From Lethocerus indicus (Eukaryota; Arthropoda; Insecta; Hemiptera; Belostomatidae): DNA of 64,000 bases. Of this stretch, positions 26,556 to 39,419 are shown one piece after another (positions within the stretch are counted from its first letter, which is position 1; each line of letters opens with the position of its first letter). A program made the translations under genes and the position numbers. The notes under the pieces were generated by a model. The model was not told where the DNA came from and searched no databases. It saw only the letters and a list, made by a program, of their open reading frames with translations. Location: NCBI GenBank assembly GCA_019843655.1, contig JACDQD010000105.1, positions 4,402,001 to 4,466,000 of the forward strand, read 5' to 3'.

Positions 26556-27713
26556 TCCGTTCACCTACGCCTGTTGCGTAGTAGGACTCCCTGAATCAGT
26601 CCTGTTATAGTACAAGTATGTAAGTAGCTACAAGTTTAATACAATATTGTATCCTGCTCTAAACGGAATAAATTATTTAGGTAATTTTTGATTAAATATT
26701 CAAACTTCTTTGGAAAAGGTGCGTTTCGATTCAAATATTGCTATATTCAAATTTGTTATGATCAAGGATTAACGAGTCGCTACCGGACGGCTAAGCTCCG
26801 GTATTAATTTCGCTTTTGGAAAATTCGGAGCCCTCATTCAAAAACCGAGTTGAAAGGTTTGGCAGCGAGTCCGAATCATTAAGCTTCATATTGTAGAGCA
26901 GGCTCTCTTCCGCGTCCTTTGGAAACGCCCCTTCTCGTGACCTCACCCTTTACTTTTCCCAGTAGAAAGCTTTCATTCGGATCGAACTTCCGGACAAGGT
27001 TATCAACCCTCGGGTCGGAAATTCGTGCGCTAATTGTGGAAGGGTCAGAGTGCATTGCACCCTTCGGACCGTTCCATAATCAAGCTTTATTTATATGCTC
27101 CGCGGTACCGTTCAGCTATTTGAACGAATTTCTGTTATATCGCGAAGTAAAAATATAGTAGATAAAAATCTGTAGATAAACTGCTCAAAGACCGTCATTT
27201 CTTGTTCGTAAATTGCAAAAGCCCGTTTGTATTTTAAAGTTGCGGTAATAAAACAATTAAAAAAATATCTTAATTAATAACTAAATATTTTTTCAGCCAG
27301 ATTAAATACTTAAAGATAAAATGGCATGTTTATACATCAAAGTACAAACGTTTAAACGCGTTTTATTTCCTGTATCATAATTCGCCGGGGTCTAGCCGCC
27401 TTAAAAATTCTCTCCTCCATGATATATATATTGCGGAAATCGGAGCAACTTTTTACCCAATCTCCCCCGGGAGGGGGGTTTCGGGCGGTTGAAAATAATT
27501 TTCGGATTGAAGGAAGCAATTTCCACGATTTGATTTGTCGTTCCCTTCCCCCTTGCCATTACCTCTCGGCCTATTTGAACGGTGCTGCTTTCTCGGTTTC
27601 GGACTCAATTAGTGTTTTGAACGGGATTCTTTCCAGTGCAGAGCCCAGGAGTAGATTTCAGACCGGGGGGCCGTAAAGCTACGGATTTATCGGGGCCGAC
27701 CTTCCTCTCAACA

Positions 27714-27716
<3 letters not shown>

Positions 27717-27769
<53 letters not shown>
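27717..27769. repeat. (TA)n microsatellite
   Basis: About 53 bp of uninterrupted TA. The Ile-Tyr ORFs spanning it are artefacts. Confidence 0.97.
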
Positions 27770-27771
<2 letters not shown>

Positions 27772-29635
27772 CCCTTTCCTGTTTCCTGGCCCCATTCATC
27801 AGTAGGAGAATCCCCCGGGTTGGGCAGTGTTCGGCTCTTAATTTCGCTTTTCATAACTCCACCTTTATTTGGTGAATTTATTGGGCCATCAAACTTTGGT
27901 AAACAGGATTTAAAACAGGCCGGCCGCGATAAATCCAAAACCAAATAGCATTTTAACAGCCTGTATCCCCGGGTAACTGTGAAGCCGGATTCGTTCCTTC
28001 GGTAATTTTCGTTTATTTCCTCGACTCGTTCGAGTGTATTTTTGAGGTATTTCCTCTGAGAACTGAATCTTGAAATTACTTCTTCCTGCGCTCGGTACGG
28101 GAGAAGACGCCTGATGAGTCTGTGTAGATGATATAATTGATACTGGAGTTGGGACATAATAGACTGCTCCAGTTGTGCCGAAACCCGTTTAACTCTCGAC
28201 AAGCTACGAGCGGGAATAGTTGCAGGCCATTAGCCTAACGACTTCACTGTGTTTAACGTACCCATTAATTCTCAAAATGTATTCTCTCATTCATTTTGTT
28301 TACATTATATCTGCTACTCGAATCCATAAATATTCGGCAAGTGTTGAGGGCTATGTTGGAATCCACAATGTTTGAAGTATCACACTGCACAAAATATGAG
28401 GTACCTCGAAGCGCGTTGAACTGCCAGGATTCGAGCTGAGGACTTCTTCATAAATATCACTATACTAGGGAAATTTTAATGCAACCATTACATATCATTT
28501 ATTATTCTGATAATTAAGACGGTAATAAAACGGAATGATAATTACCAATTCAAGCACCTAGAAGACTGTGGATGGTCTGGCGAAGATGATGGGGGCCCCC
28601 GGTTATTTAATACGGAGTAATTCGGTGAGAGATAAAGGGAGAACGTGAAATTGTCAGCATAGTTTGTGGTGACCTCCTTCTATTTTATAGAAGCAAGCAG
28701 CCTCGCGGCTTCTAATTGCTCTGTTGTGATTACAGCGTAAATGAATTTTATTGGCCATGATGGCGGCGGCCAGTGCCCCCTAAAATAGGGGCCGTTGCTT
28801 TAACTGCGGGCCGGTTATTGTGAAGTGTTCGTCTTATACGTTCATCTCAAACGTAAAACGGCAAAAGTGCACCTAATCTGTGCTGCATTTATTGTTGATT
28901 GGCCTCATTTTAAACAGTCGACAATTTAACACACTCCGCTGGACCCGTATTATATACTCTTCCTCTTCTTTCCTCTTATTTACAATTTCGTTCGAGTTCG
29001 TAAAAATAAAGTTTAATAAAGAAAACCATTAAAACAATTCAGTTCTACTGGAATTAATAAAATAAGAAGCCGTTGGGCATTCTATTTAAATTATTTTCAT
29101 CTCTTACCTTTTATTTTTGTTTGTTCGTTTGTTTTTTCAACTCGAACGGGCAAGGAAGTAAATCGTGAGGGTGCAATGTTCGCGGTACAGTTACGGGATT
29201 AAGATGTATTGGAATTCCCGAACAGAGTTAACAGTTAACTAAAATTTGCTAGAAGCGTTAAAAAAAATTAACAAATAAATGTGAATTCAATTCATTTGTA
29301 GCTTAGTTAATACAAAACTCAATTATTGTACGTCTTAATATTGGGCACAGAGTAGTTAATTATGTTTAACTTAACTGAGGATAGTCGATACGGAACGAGA
29401 CATTTAAATATTTATTATTTTTAATCGCCCATTTGTTACAGGCTATGACTTCAACGATAGTGAATGGCGGCGGAGACCCTTAAAGTGTTCAGTAGAAGGG
29501 GTGGACTGTCTCATGAATATTTGCCGGCTCTTCAAGGAATTACTTTCTCCTCTGAGTTAGGCAGTCAGGGACGATATGCATGATGAAAATCGCCCCCGCC
29601 CCCACCATACCTCCCGCTCAAATATATTTTCTAGA

Positions 29636-29772
<137 letters not shown>

Positions 29773-31107
29773 TCTCTCTACATCATTAGCCGAAATTCCT
29801 GGCGCGAATATTAATGGGCACGCCCCGCTGTTCATCTCTTCACGTTGGCGAATATCGAATATTATCATTTTCCAATCCTACACTTCGGATTCTAGTTCGG
29901 ACTACACTAGATTCTAGTTCATTCACCTCCAACTACATCATATTCTCGTCCTTCTATTGAAAGATTATAAATTTTGTCGTTCACCCAAGTGATTTCTTGA
30001 ATTAGGAGGTTTTATTGCGAGAAGAGAGACATGACAACTTGATAAAAAGGGTTTGTTTATTGGCTTTTTGGCCATGTAAATTAGTTATATTTGTATGATA
30101 AACGCAGTAGTAAAAATTGGTTTGGATTGGAAATTCCAGATGCTGCGTTATATCAGTTTCGTTAAATTATAATATTGTCTCTAGCTCGTTTGATCTGGGA
30201 ATAGGCCACCGGTTAGCTTTCATAAGCGGGCGGTTATACGTTCACTTCCGAGTCACTCAATTTTGACTGGATAGAGCTCATTTCCAGTTACCGAGGCGTA
30301 ATGTATTAGGAGGAAAAAGTGTGCTCATTAATTGAACGGAAGTCGGCCTGTAGATTTAGGCTTCAAAGTGGGGGGACGGGGAGGGAGGTTCGACTGGTTT
30401 AATGAAAAAAGAGTCTTGAAATTGGGTCAAGCTGAGGCCCTCGAGGCGGTGGCGCAGGGCCACTCGAGGGAGGGAGGGGCGCCGCCACCTCATAAAGGAG
30501 CCCCTCTCTACCCTTCCTACTTTTTAAGAACCCGATTTTTTTTTATTAATTTTTATCAGCCGAAGCCGGGGCGGGAATAAGCCCGAGTTCACTTAATAAC
30601 AGCGCCTCTCTAATGAGCCGATCCCCCTCAAAGGGCGCCTCATTGATCGGCTTGCCGACACATGCCGGCAAAAGTTCCATTTTAAGTTTTTTAATTTAAC
30701 TGATGGAAATGTATACTTATAAAACTTGCTCTCGGAGATAGTGGACGACAGATGTTCCCGACCCGGGCGATGTTCTAATCTGAATTTGTAAAGACGAGAA
30801 TACCCCTTCCTATTATCCTCCCTACTAAGTGTCATCCTATATTGGATAATAAATTTCAAACTCTTAAACGGCATTCACCAATCCTTTTGAAGTTATTAAT
30901 TAATAAAAACCAGAGAATATTCCGCACAGTATTAACATTCGAACATTCAACGCATTTTAAGGAAGATGTCGTAGGAAATAATAGTTATATAATCCGAGTA
31001 TTAACCCACCGGATCAATAATAATCAGCAAACAAGGCCAATTCAATTTTTCGTGACATTGAATGTACTGGCTGAACCTCAATCCATTATCAAATGGAGAT
31101 AGGAACT

Positions 31108-31179
31108 AAAACGGCGCCGATTGATACTAACCAGCAATACCAAACAGTCTTGCCGGATTAGTATCACTCCGCGCCGTAT
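31108..31179 (+). repeat. GATACTA palindromic element, subtype 2
   Basis: AAACGGCGCCGATTGATACT to TAGTATCACTCCGCGCCGTA. Same arms, different loop. Confidence 0.7.
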
Positions 31180-33314
31180 TACCGCAAAAGGCCCGTCCAG
31201 TGGACATTTCATACAAGTCATATTTCTTATAAGAAAAATGGCTTATAGAAGCGGTAATTCAAATAATTAAAAGGTTTTATTTCTGTTCAAAAATTAATTC
31301 TTTAACGTTTCAAGTAATCTAATTGAGCTTAATTCACCTAGCATGCCGTAGCTTGATACCTTGAAAAAACCTGAATTTCTTTATAACTCGCCGTTCTAAA
31401 ACGGAAATTTCTCGAAGAATTACGCAAGAGAAAAGCGCTGGAAATTTTCTCTATTCTAATGACTGTTATTAAGAAAATTAAACGCTGATTTTTGCCCCGG
31501 TTCTTCAACCTTAACTTCTGAACTAATTTATTCCTTCCTCTTCGTAAACAAACAGTGCACCGTAGAACACGTTATTTAGGAAAAACCTCACTTTGTAACT
31601 ACTCCATTTTGATAGTAGGGTGTACCGAGAAAAGAAGCCTCCGCAGCGGCGCGTTGTACTAAGATTAATCCGACTAGCCCCGCCGCGGCATTATGTAAAT
31701 GCAGTCGGGGCAAACGTCGCAATATAAGAGGGCCCCCGGTGTAAAACAGTGGAGGAGAAGTTTGAGGGAACTCCATTAGAGAGGAGTTATTGATCAAGGA
31801 GAAGGAGCGGGGCCGGCCAACCTATCCCAGCCCAAAGAACCTTGGCCCTCCGTTCTCACCTACAGTACCGCCTGACACGTGTACAACCCCCAACACCCGG
31901 AATAATTTACTTTCCCCTCTTTACAATCGGGCCCCAACTCTGAAATTAAACGTCCGGTTTAAATTATTATTCCCATTTATCCCAACAATGAAAATATCAC
32001 CGGTCGAATTACTGTTTTTTCCAGGGGAAAAGCCAACGACATGGCGACGGTATTGCTTAAAACAGGGCCAAGTTCCTGGCTGCTTGAACTTCAGTCCTAT
32101 CCGAACCTCGGTCTTGACGAACGCGGAAAACTTACAGAAAAGATTTTAAGTACTTAAGAAAAGTTTTTAATTTGACCCGGCAAGAAGGGCGTGCGTGCAA
32201 TATTTGGTGGCGCGTTGTACCGGTGGGATGATAACAGGAGCCCCGTACACTGGTGGAGTTCGACTCGTCCAATGGACGCTCATGCTCCCGCCTATATTCC
32301 CCAATCAAAATTTATAATCTTGTTTCCAAAATACTGGTACTCAATACTAAACTTATGGTACTTAAATCGTATAAAATATTGATGTAGTCAATTGGGTCTC
32401 ATTTTCAGTATGGTTCTTTTGATATTAGTTACTCTCATCTATATTCGTCAATCAGCAACCCTTACTACATTGAACGATAGGGTTTCCCATAGTATTTATT
32501 GAACCATTAACAAATATTTTTCGATCGATCGATAAATGCGTTTTTATATTTTGCTCCGAACGTAAAAGAGACTGTTCGGTCTGATATAAAGAGTGATAGG
32601 AAGAGAGCCGAGCCGAGGTAAGGGAAGGGCCAATATTCGCTAACTAAAGTCCCTTCTGGTCGTTCGCCTCGCTCAAAAGCCACTCCAACAATGGAGGACA
32701 TCATTTAATGGTTTCCATTTTCCTTCCGTCCAAATCCCCTTTCACCGATTCTGCCCGTATTCGAACCGGCCCCGATATTAAATGTATACGCCCGTCGAAA
32801 AGAAACTGCGCACGCGCTCTGGGCCGGCCGTTTGAAAATTATTTATTTATGAGCGCACTGAGCGCCCAGATATCGCGCTTCGTACTTAATTCCAAACCGG
32901 AGTTGAAGTCAAGAAATCATTTCCATAATAAATTGCACCCATAAAAACTGCCTCATGATAATTAGTATACTACCATACTACCAGTTAAAGATCCGTGATC
33001 TAAAATTACACGGAAATGTTAATGAAGCATTAGTTAATGAATTCCGAGTCCGACAGAGGAAAACCGAAAATTAATACGTACACCTATAGACAGATGCCCA
33101 CCTTCTGGTCATCCAGATTCAAGATGCCCGGCCTTCAAAGTACGAACAGAGAAATAATCTCGTGTTTCATTTTCTTCTGATAATTCTGTAGCGACAGCGA
33201 TTCCTGGTTCTAACTATCTGTACAGGAACTAACTCTTCCTGTGAAATTTACTGAACACGTGCAAAGACATATGAATTACAATTTAACAAGGGAACTCCAC
33301 AGACTTATGATAAT

Positions 33315-33396
33315 AGCACGGCTGTGTAAATGTAATTCCTACTAAACCGGCAAAGCCGAACAGCGTTGCGGGTCTAGTATCAATCCGCGCCGTTTC
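33315..33396 (+). repeat. GATACTA palindromic element, degenerate
   Basis: The right arm is clear (TAGTATCAATCCGCGCCGTT). The left arm (CACGGCTGTG...CTACTAAACC) is decayed. GCGTTGCGGGT in the loop matches the family. Confidence 0.5.
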
Positions 33397-36300
33397 ATTT
33401 CTGTCAAAGTCCTATAATATTGCGGTTTTTTGTATCAATATTCCCAGTTACTAAGTCGTTGGTTTTAAGTAAACCTAAGGTTTTTTGTTAAGCACTTACT
33501 TAAAACGATCGTTTCAAGCATCGCAGATTGGCGGTTTTAAATTATGATAACTTTAAGGGGGTCCGCAAGAGTTTAGAATATTATCCTTCTTCCGTCTCCT
33601 CAACTCGCCATTTTGGTCTTCTTCTATCTTTTTCTGAAGAAAAACCATTGGTTGTCTTCAGTTGATTAAGTAACACCGACATGAGTAAGTTAGGGACAGG
33701 TACTTGACTATATTACTAGAGCCTAAGATCCCAAGAATGTTACTATGTTTCAATTTATACAGTTTGTGAACTACTAAAAATTTAATTTATTTTTTCCCTG
33801 CTCTATATATTATGCTGTAATATCCTGCAAGTATGCATATGTACAATAAAAGCAGAACGGCTGGCGAAGAAATGGCCTTAAGTAACATGTTGCTATAATG
33901 TATTTTACATAAAGGAATCAAATCATTCAGTATTCTCCAAATCTCAGTTTGCTTACTTCGCTCCTAAATTGACAATTTTCATTTACTTACAAATACGTAC
34001 GATAAAGCACACGCCAAAAATCCAGACGTAGAACCGGACTTATAACACTCGATAAGTAATTAATCAAGCAGCCGATTGGCCAATTAGGCACTCCAAACGA
34101 ACGTCTTCATCGTTCCAATCGATCATTGCCACTGAATATTAACTTTAAAAGGCCAAATTAACATACTCTAATAGGGAGGAGGACCGAAATGAAAATTTCA
34201 TTACAAACCACTTCTGGGTAAGCAGCCCCGTTCTCCAGTTAATTACAGAAGCTAATAATGTAACTGGAACTTGCATATTATACCCAAGTGCTCCTGATAC
34301 TTGACTGTTACATTGCAACTTCAGGACCGAGGAAACCAAATAATTAATCGTTTCAATCAAGTTATGTCAACTTTCTGAAATCTATGTGAGTCAACTCTTC
34401 TGTTAAATATGTTCCTAACATTTTTCCGGATGTAACATTGAATTCAAATTCGATTCTTTGTATTACCAAAATAAACAGTTGTGAACAATCTTGTCATATG
34501 TTGCCGCGGTTGTCGACAATTTATCTACAATTATAAAAATCAAATACGTATGTTGTATCCTGTTAGATGAGGCTTCTATTGCTTGACATATCCGCAATAA
34601 ATTAATGCATATATTCTTCGATACTTATACAAAAATATTACGCGGGGTCTCCATTTCCCGACCATCTCTAAATAAAGCACGCTGTAAGTATGCCCAAGTG
34701 TGGAAGAATTCTTCCCATTCCTGAATCAACCAACAATACATTCTTTTTTATTCTAACAAAGCATATTCTTTGGTTAGATGACTGTAAAAAGAGCGAGTGT
34801 TTCACAAATGAAAAATAAAACAGGAATCTTAACATTTCAATTGTACTCATACATAATTATGAAACACTTCCATGCTTCCTCGTTAATATAATACAATGCT
34901 ATATTAATTGCCAGTTATTTCATTCCAACATACATGAATAAGTGTTCTTATGTTACTAGGGCAAACTGTCAGGAAGTTAAATGTATCCTCTTGTACTCTT
35001 ATGCTACACACGCTACCCATCTGGCTTCTCGGTAACAAGTACGCCTTATAATTTAAATTTAATAACACCCCGAATTTTCAATATCCGATTGCCATTATCG
35101 GTAGCCGGCAACCAGAAGAATGTAGGTAGATGCTAGTCTTTTGGGTACATTAATTTTTTGTAGCTAGTGATTTCATCAATGTTGCTTATTGTATAATTTT
35201 ACAGTTGTAACAATAAAAGAGACAAAAAAAAAAGAAAAAAAAAAGTGGGGTGAAATTGAATGAAAACGGACCCGTTATTTCGATATATCGGAGTGAATGT
35301 GGAGGATCGGTGGTGCGCTCTGGGTACGGTGGGCGAGCGGGCCATGTGGGCGTCGGGGATTGTTTGGGGGGACTGGGCAATGGGGGAGGTCGCCATGGGG
35401 ACGTCCGCCCCACCCAGCCCGCTCAGCCCGCCCACTACTACGCCTAACCCCCGTCCACAACAAGCCCATTCATTCATCTCGAAGAGGGTACCACCCCCCA
35501 CCCACGCACCGGCCCTCCACGTCGCCATGTTGCCCCCAACGCTCCCTCCGATGGGCGTACCCTACGATAAAACTTGCCGAAAGGAGACACGACGCGACCC
35601 CCGACACCGCCTCGATCTTAATGGCCTTCCCGTACCGCTCTACACGCCCTAGTAATCGTTTCCTTCCTTTTGCGGATACTTCACGGCGCCCCCAGTAATA
35701 GCAATTTGTCCTGCAGCTTGATTTAGCGCGTCTCCATATTGCTAGAAATACCCTCTCCCATTCTGGTCTAAGCCCGACATGACTGAGCTTCTGCCGTCCT
35801 CCCATTTTCTAAAGAAGTCGGCCGAATCGGTCATAAACCGAATAATACTGAATTACTTGCTTCGTAACCTTTTACATCCGATGAATGTATTTATTTCTTA
35901 ATTAGTTTTATCCTCATACACGTTGGTAAAGAGTAGATTTAAATCGCAAAATTGGACTGTTGAGACCTCTACTGAAAAGGACTTCAAAATTTACTACAGC
36001 CAACAGATTGACAGTATACAAAGAGCAATATTGAAACCTACGCCAGCATACTGCATCGAAAACATCAAACGCTGCTCGCATCCAGAGATTCCAATCGAAG
36101 ACCTTCGGACCATACTCCATGCTTCCCGGTTTTTTTTCCAATCACACACTCTTCACCACGACTTCAACATGTCAACAGTCGACCGAGTCATAAAATACCG
36201 GTTTCTCAAATTTCATTCCCGTCTTTCTGCTCGTCCCAGTCCTCTCGTCGAATCCGTTTCCTCAGTCGCCCATCCATTATCCCGCCTCGGAGGTTTAAAC

Positions 36301-38943
36301 GCCGCTCCCCAGAGATCTTCTCTGTCGGGAGAATAACAAGTCAGGAAAGTGTCACCGGCCGGTGATTTCTCCACGGTGAGAACCTTGTCGGGACAATAAT
36401 TAAATCAATTGCACCCACAACATACAAGATCGTTGATTATGCAATAAAAAAATTAGTTTCAAGTTCCCTTATGCAAGGCTGCTGATAGGTGTTTTTCAGT
36501 GATATTTTCTCCGGACTAATATAAGCCAGGTAAAACTGCAGATCAGTGTTAGGTTTAAAAACTGAGAGCTTTGGCCACAGTATCTGAAACATGCTGAAAC
36601 GTACAAAAACGTATAAAATAAAATTATTCTTTAATCTGCATTATATTTCGTTCATTAACTCAGTTAATTTAATAAACAATAAGTGGTACAAAGAAGAGTG
36701 AGCCCACAGAACAAGCATTTCCAAGAAACGAATACATACTTCTTTACGAATACATATCTTAATTACTCTTAATTGCCTTCCTCCAAAGTGTTATACAAAC
36801 ATTATCATTTGCCTCTAAAGAGAATTTACTATTTAATTATTTTTATGTTTAATTTAATACGAGCGTTATTTATATTGTGGCGGTGAGCACACATAGAGCG
36901 TCGCCATATGGCTGGAAATGGTTTCACTAATAGCGTTCCACTAGAGAATCTTCATAATGTGCGAAACATTAAGATGTTATTTTTTGTAACAAATATTAAA
37001 CACAGTTTACTGAAACTGCTTGTCGTCTCTTCATGTATTCAACCTACCTGTTAATGTGACCACTATACAACCTCAAACCTAACGGCATTCCACACACATT
37101 CGATATGTATTGCAATAGAACATATGTTACGCGAATCCCATATACTGTTTCAATCTTCATGATCATACCGCATGTAGTTTGTCAATTTAATTATCCTTTT
37201 AGTACGACTATAAGTACAACTTTATTATATTCCAAACAGAAATAAAAATTATACTCCATTGATGCTTCAGAAATTACAGTTTTGTTAATATAGCTCAAAA
37301 CTTTAAAATAGAATTACAAAATAGGAATTTAATTCGTGTATAATACAGAGTAAGACTTTGTTTTATAATGGGCGTTGAGCAGAGGTTTCTCTTTAAAGCA
37401 ATGAATAATAAATACATCTTACAATAATATAATTGCTATATTGTGGAACTGGATAAATAAACTTTTTGATGGAAATATGCTCGAAAAAATCGTCAAGTTA
37501 AAGGAAAGAGACAGGAAATCTGCCGAATGGTACCGAAGACACTTCTTCGGTTGGAGATCTACGTCAGCAGCATCTGTTGTCGCACCGGTGAGGCGTTTTA
37601 TCGACGGGGCCCCCCCAAGAAATTCGAATCGGCCCCGCCCCAAGCGCCACCGCCGCCACCTACTCACTGCCGGTGACGCAACAGTGTGTAATCCTCCTTG
37701 GCATTGGTATAAAATTAAGTCCGATAAACCCGAAGGGAAAGTCAACATTAAATATATTAAGATTGATTAATAGGTGAGATCGGTATTGGTCTTCAGTTGA
37801 CAGCAATCGAGTATTCACTGCCTTTTCACTGCGAACCCGCCTCAAGTGTCTCCTGAAACTCAGTCTGGATAAGTGGCCACATAATCATCCCACATATATT
37901 ATTTACTATTTTTCTAATTTTCAAATCTCCATAGAGCTGGAACAATTATAAGCCACTTTTTTTATCAAATAAAAATACTTCGGGATTCTAATATTTCTAT
38001 TTGAATTCTCACTTAAATATCGGATAATCTCCAATCAGTTTGGAATAAATTGGGGCTGGAATAATATACTCTATATCGCATTAAGGGGTAAATGCTGATG
38101 TTAGTTGCGTTACCGGCTGGTGGGGGACATACCAGCGCCCTGATACCGCCGCACCTGTGCTACTTTGTCATGTCCGAAACTTAGCTATTATGTCCGTTTC
38201 GGTCGTGTCGTCGGAGCCAACTTCCTCCGCAAAGTTGTTACACCCGGTGATAGCACACCTCAGGCACTCGACCTGACCCGGTCACCACCCCCTCCTGAAT
38301 AAGGTAACTCAGTACGGTTTAACGGTGCTTGTACTTCTGTTCAGTGGCCAATAGACACTAAGGACCTTATTTATTTTATCCGAAGGGCACATTCCAAGGA
38401 TCTGAATTGTGAAATAATTCCTTTGGACGCTTGGACATAGCTTACAGTATACAGAATGTTCGTTAACGTATCAATTAAGGCCCCCCATTTCGACATATTG
38501 ACAGAAACCTCACCCTAAAATTCCTCTGACATTTTCTTTTGCAATGAATGTGACCGTTGGAATAAGTCAAAACGGTGCGAATAATAAAATACCGGTCGAA
38601 CGGGCTGCATCGTAGTACTGCACGGCGGAGGAGGTCGATCCACTTATGTTTCAAGGCCTGCGCATGGGTTTTACAACTCTGGTACGACTCGAGCCCCACA
38701 GCCCCGGCAATAGAATAACTGCGCTCAAATATAAAATGTTATAAAAGTCAGAAAATTAGCGTTACCTTTCGACTGGCGGAGTTTAGTTGTCTGCGTCGTG
38801 GGTGGGATTTAGGGAGGAGTCGGACCAACAGGAAGTGTAGACATCGACCATTTTCCGTGTTCAATATGGCCGTTCGATTCAGGGCCTTATCAATGGTTTG
38901 CATGCAAATTGTATGAAATGTAATACGAATATAAAATGTACGT

Positions 38944-39419
38944 TTAACCCTTTCGCTGCGCAACACGTTTTGAGATTATGTGCTAGCAGTGCGCACATAT
39001 TTTAGTAGTTGCGTTTTTACTCGTGTTGAGCAGTTTGACGATTTTGCCATCTTATAAAAATTGCCTAATAAATTATATTTATTATTAATATTAAATAAAT
39101 AATATTAAAAATAACAAACTCACAGTACAACTTTATAAAACTAATATAAATATTTCAATTTAATACGTTTCAATATGTCCTATTCAGAATACTAAGAACA
39201 ACTGAGTGTACGCGTAACCATATAATAATAATAATAAACCATAATAATAGTAACCAGCGTAAAAAGTCGTGTGGAGCAGTAAACGTAAATAATACGCAAC
39301 GAAAATAGCCGTAATGAGCAGAAAACTAATTTAAAACAAGGCGCGAAAATACTCGTTCGGAGCTTATGGGTCACAGTTTTTTTTACTAATATATACGTGT
39401 AGAGCAGCGAAAGGGTTAA
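38944..39419. mobile_element. piggyBac-type MITE flanked by TTAA
   Basis: Perfect 16-bp inverted ends, TTAACCCTTTCGCTGC at 38944 and GCAGCGAAAGGGTTAA ending at 39419, enclose 476 bp with no coding capacity. TTAA target sites followed by CCC are the hallmark of piggyBac-superfamily elements. The interior is very AT-rich. Confidence 0.75.

Noticed and set aside
27636..28202. ORFs containing repeated Ile-Tyr, up to 164 codons
   Set aside because: Mostly the (TA)n tract. The minus-strand flank (28202-27770) reads openly but has no domain, start context or splice support.
28405..28445. Reverse-strand tRNA B-box-like word (GCTCGAATCCTGGCA)
   Set aside because: No A box at the right distance and no cloverleaf.
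35260..35698. Several overlapping ORFs of 109-133 codons
   Set aside because: Many frames are open together because the block is GC-rich. The translations are low-complexity Pro/Gly/Arg.
35923..36336. 137-codon plus-strand open frame
   Set aside because: It starts at a TTG, and the opposite strand is also open over part of it. No domain or splice support.
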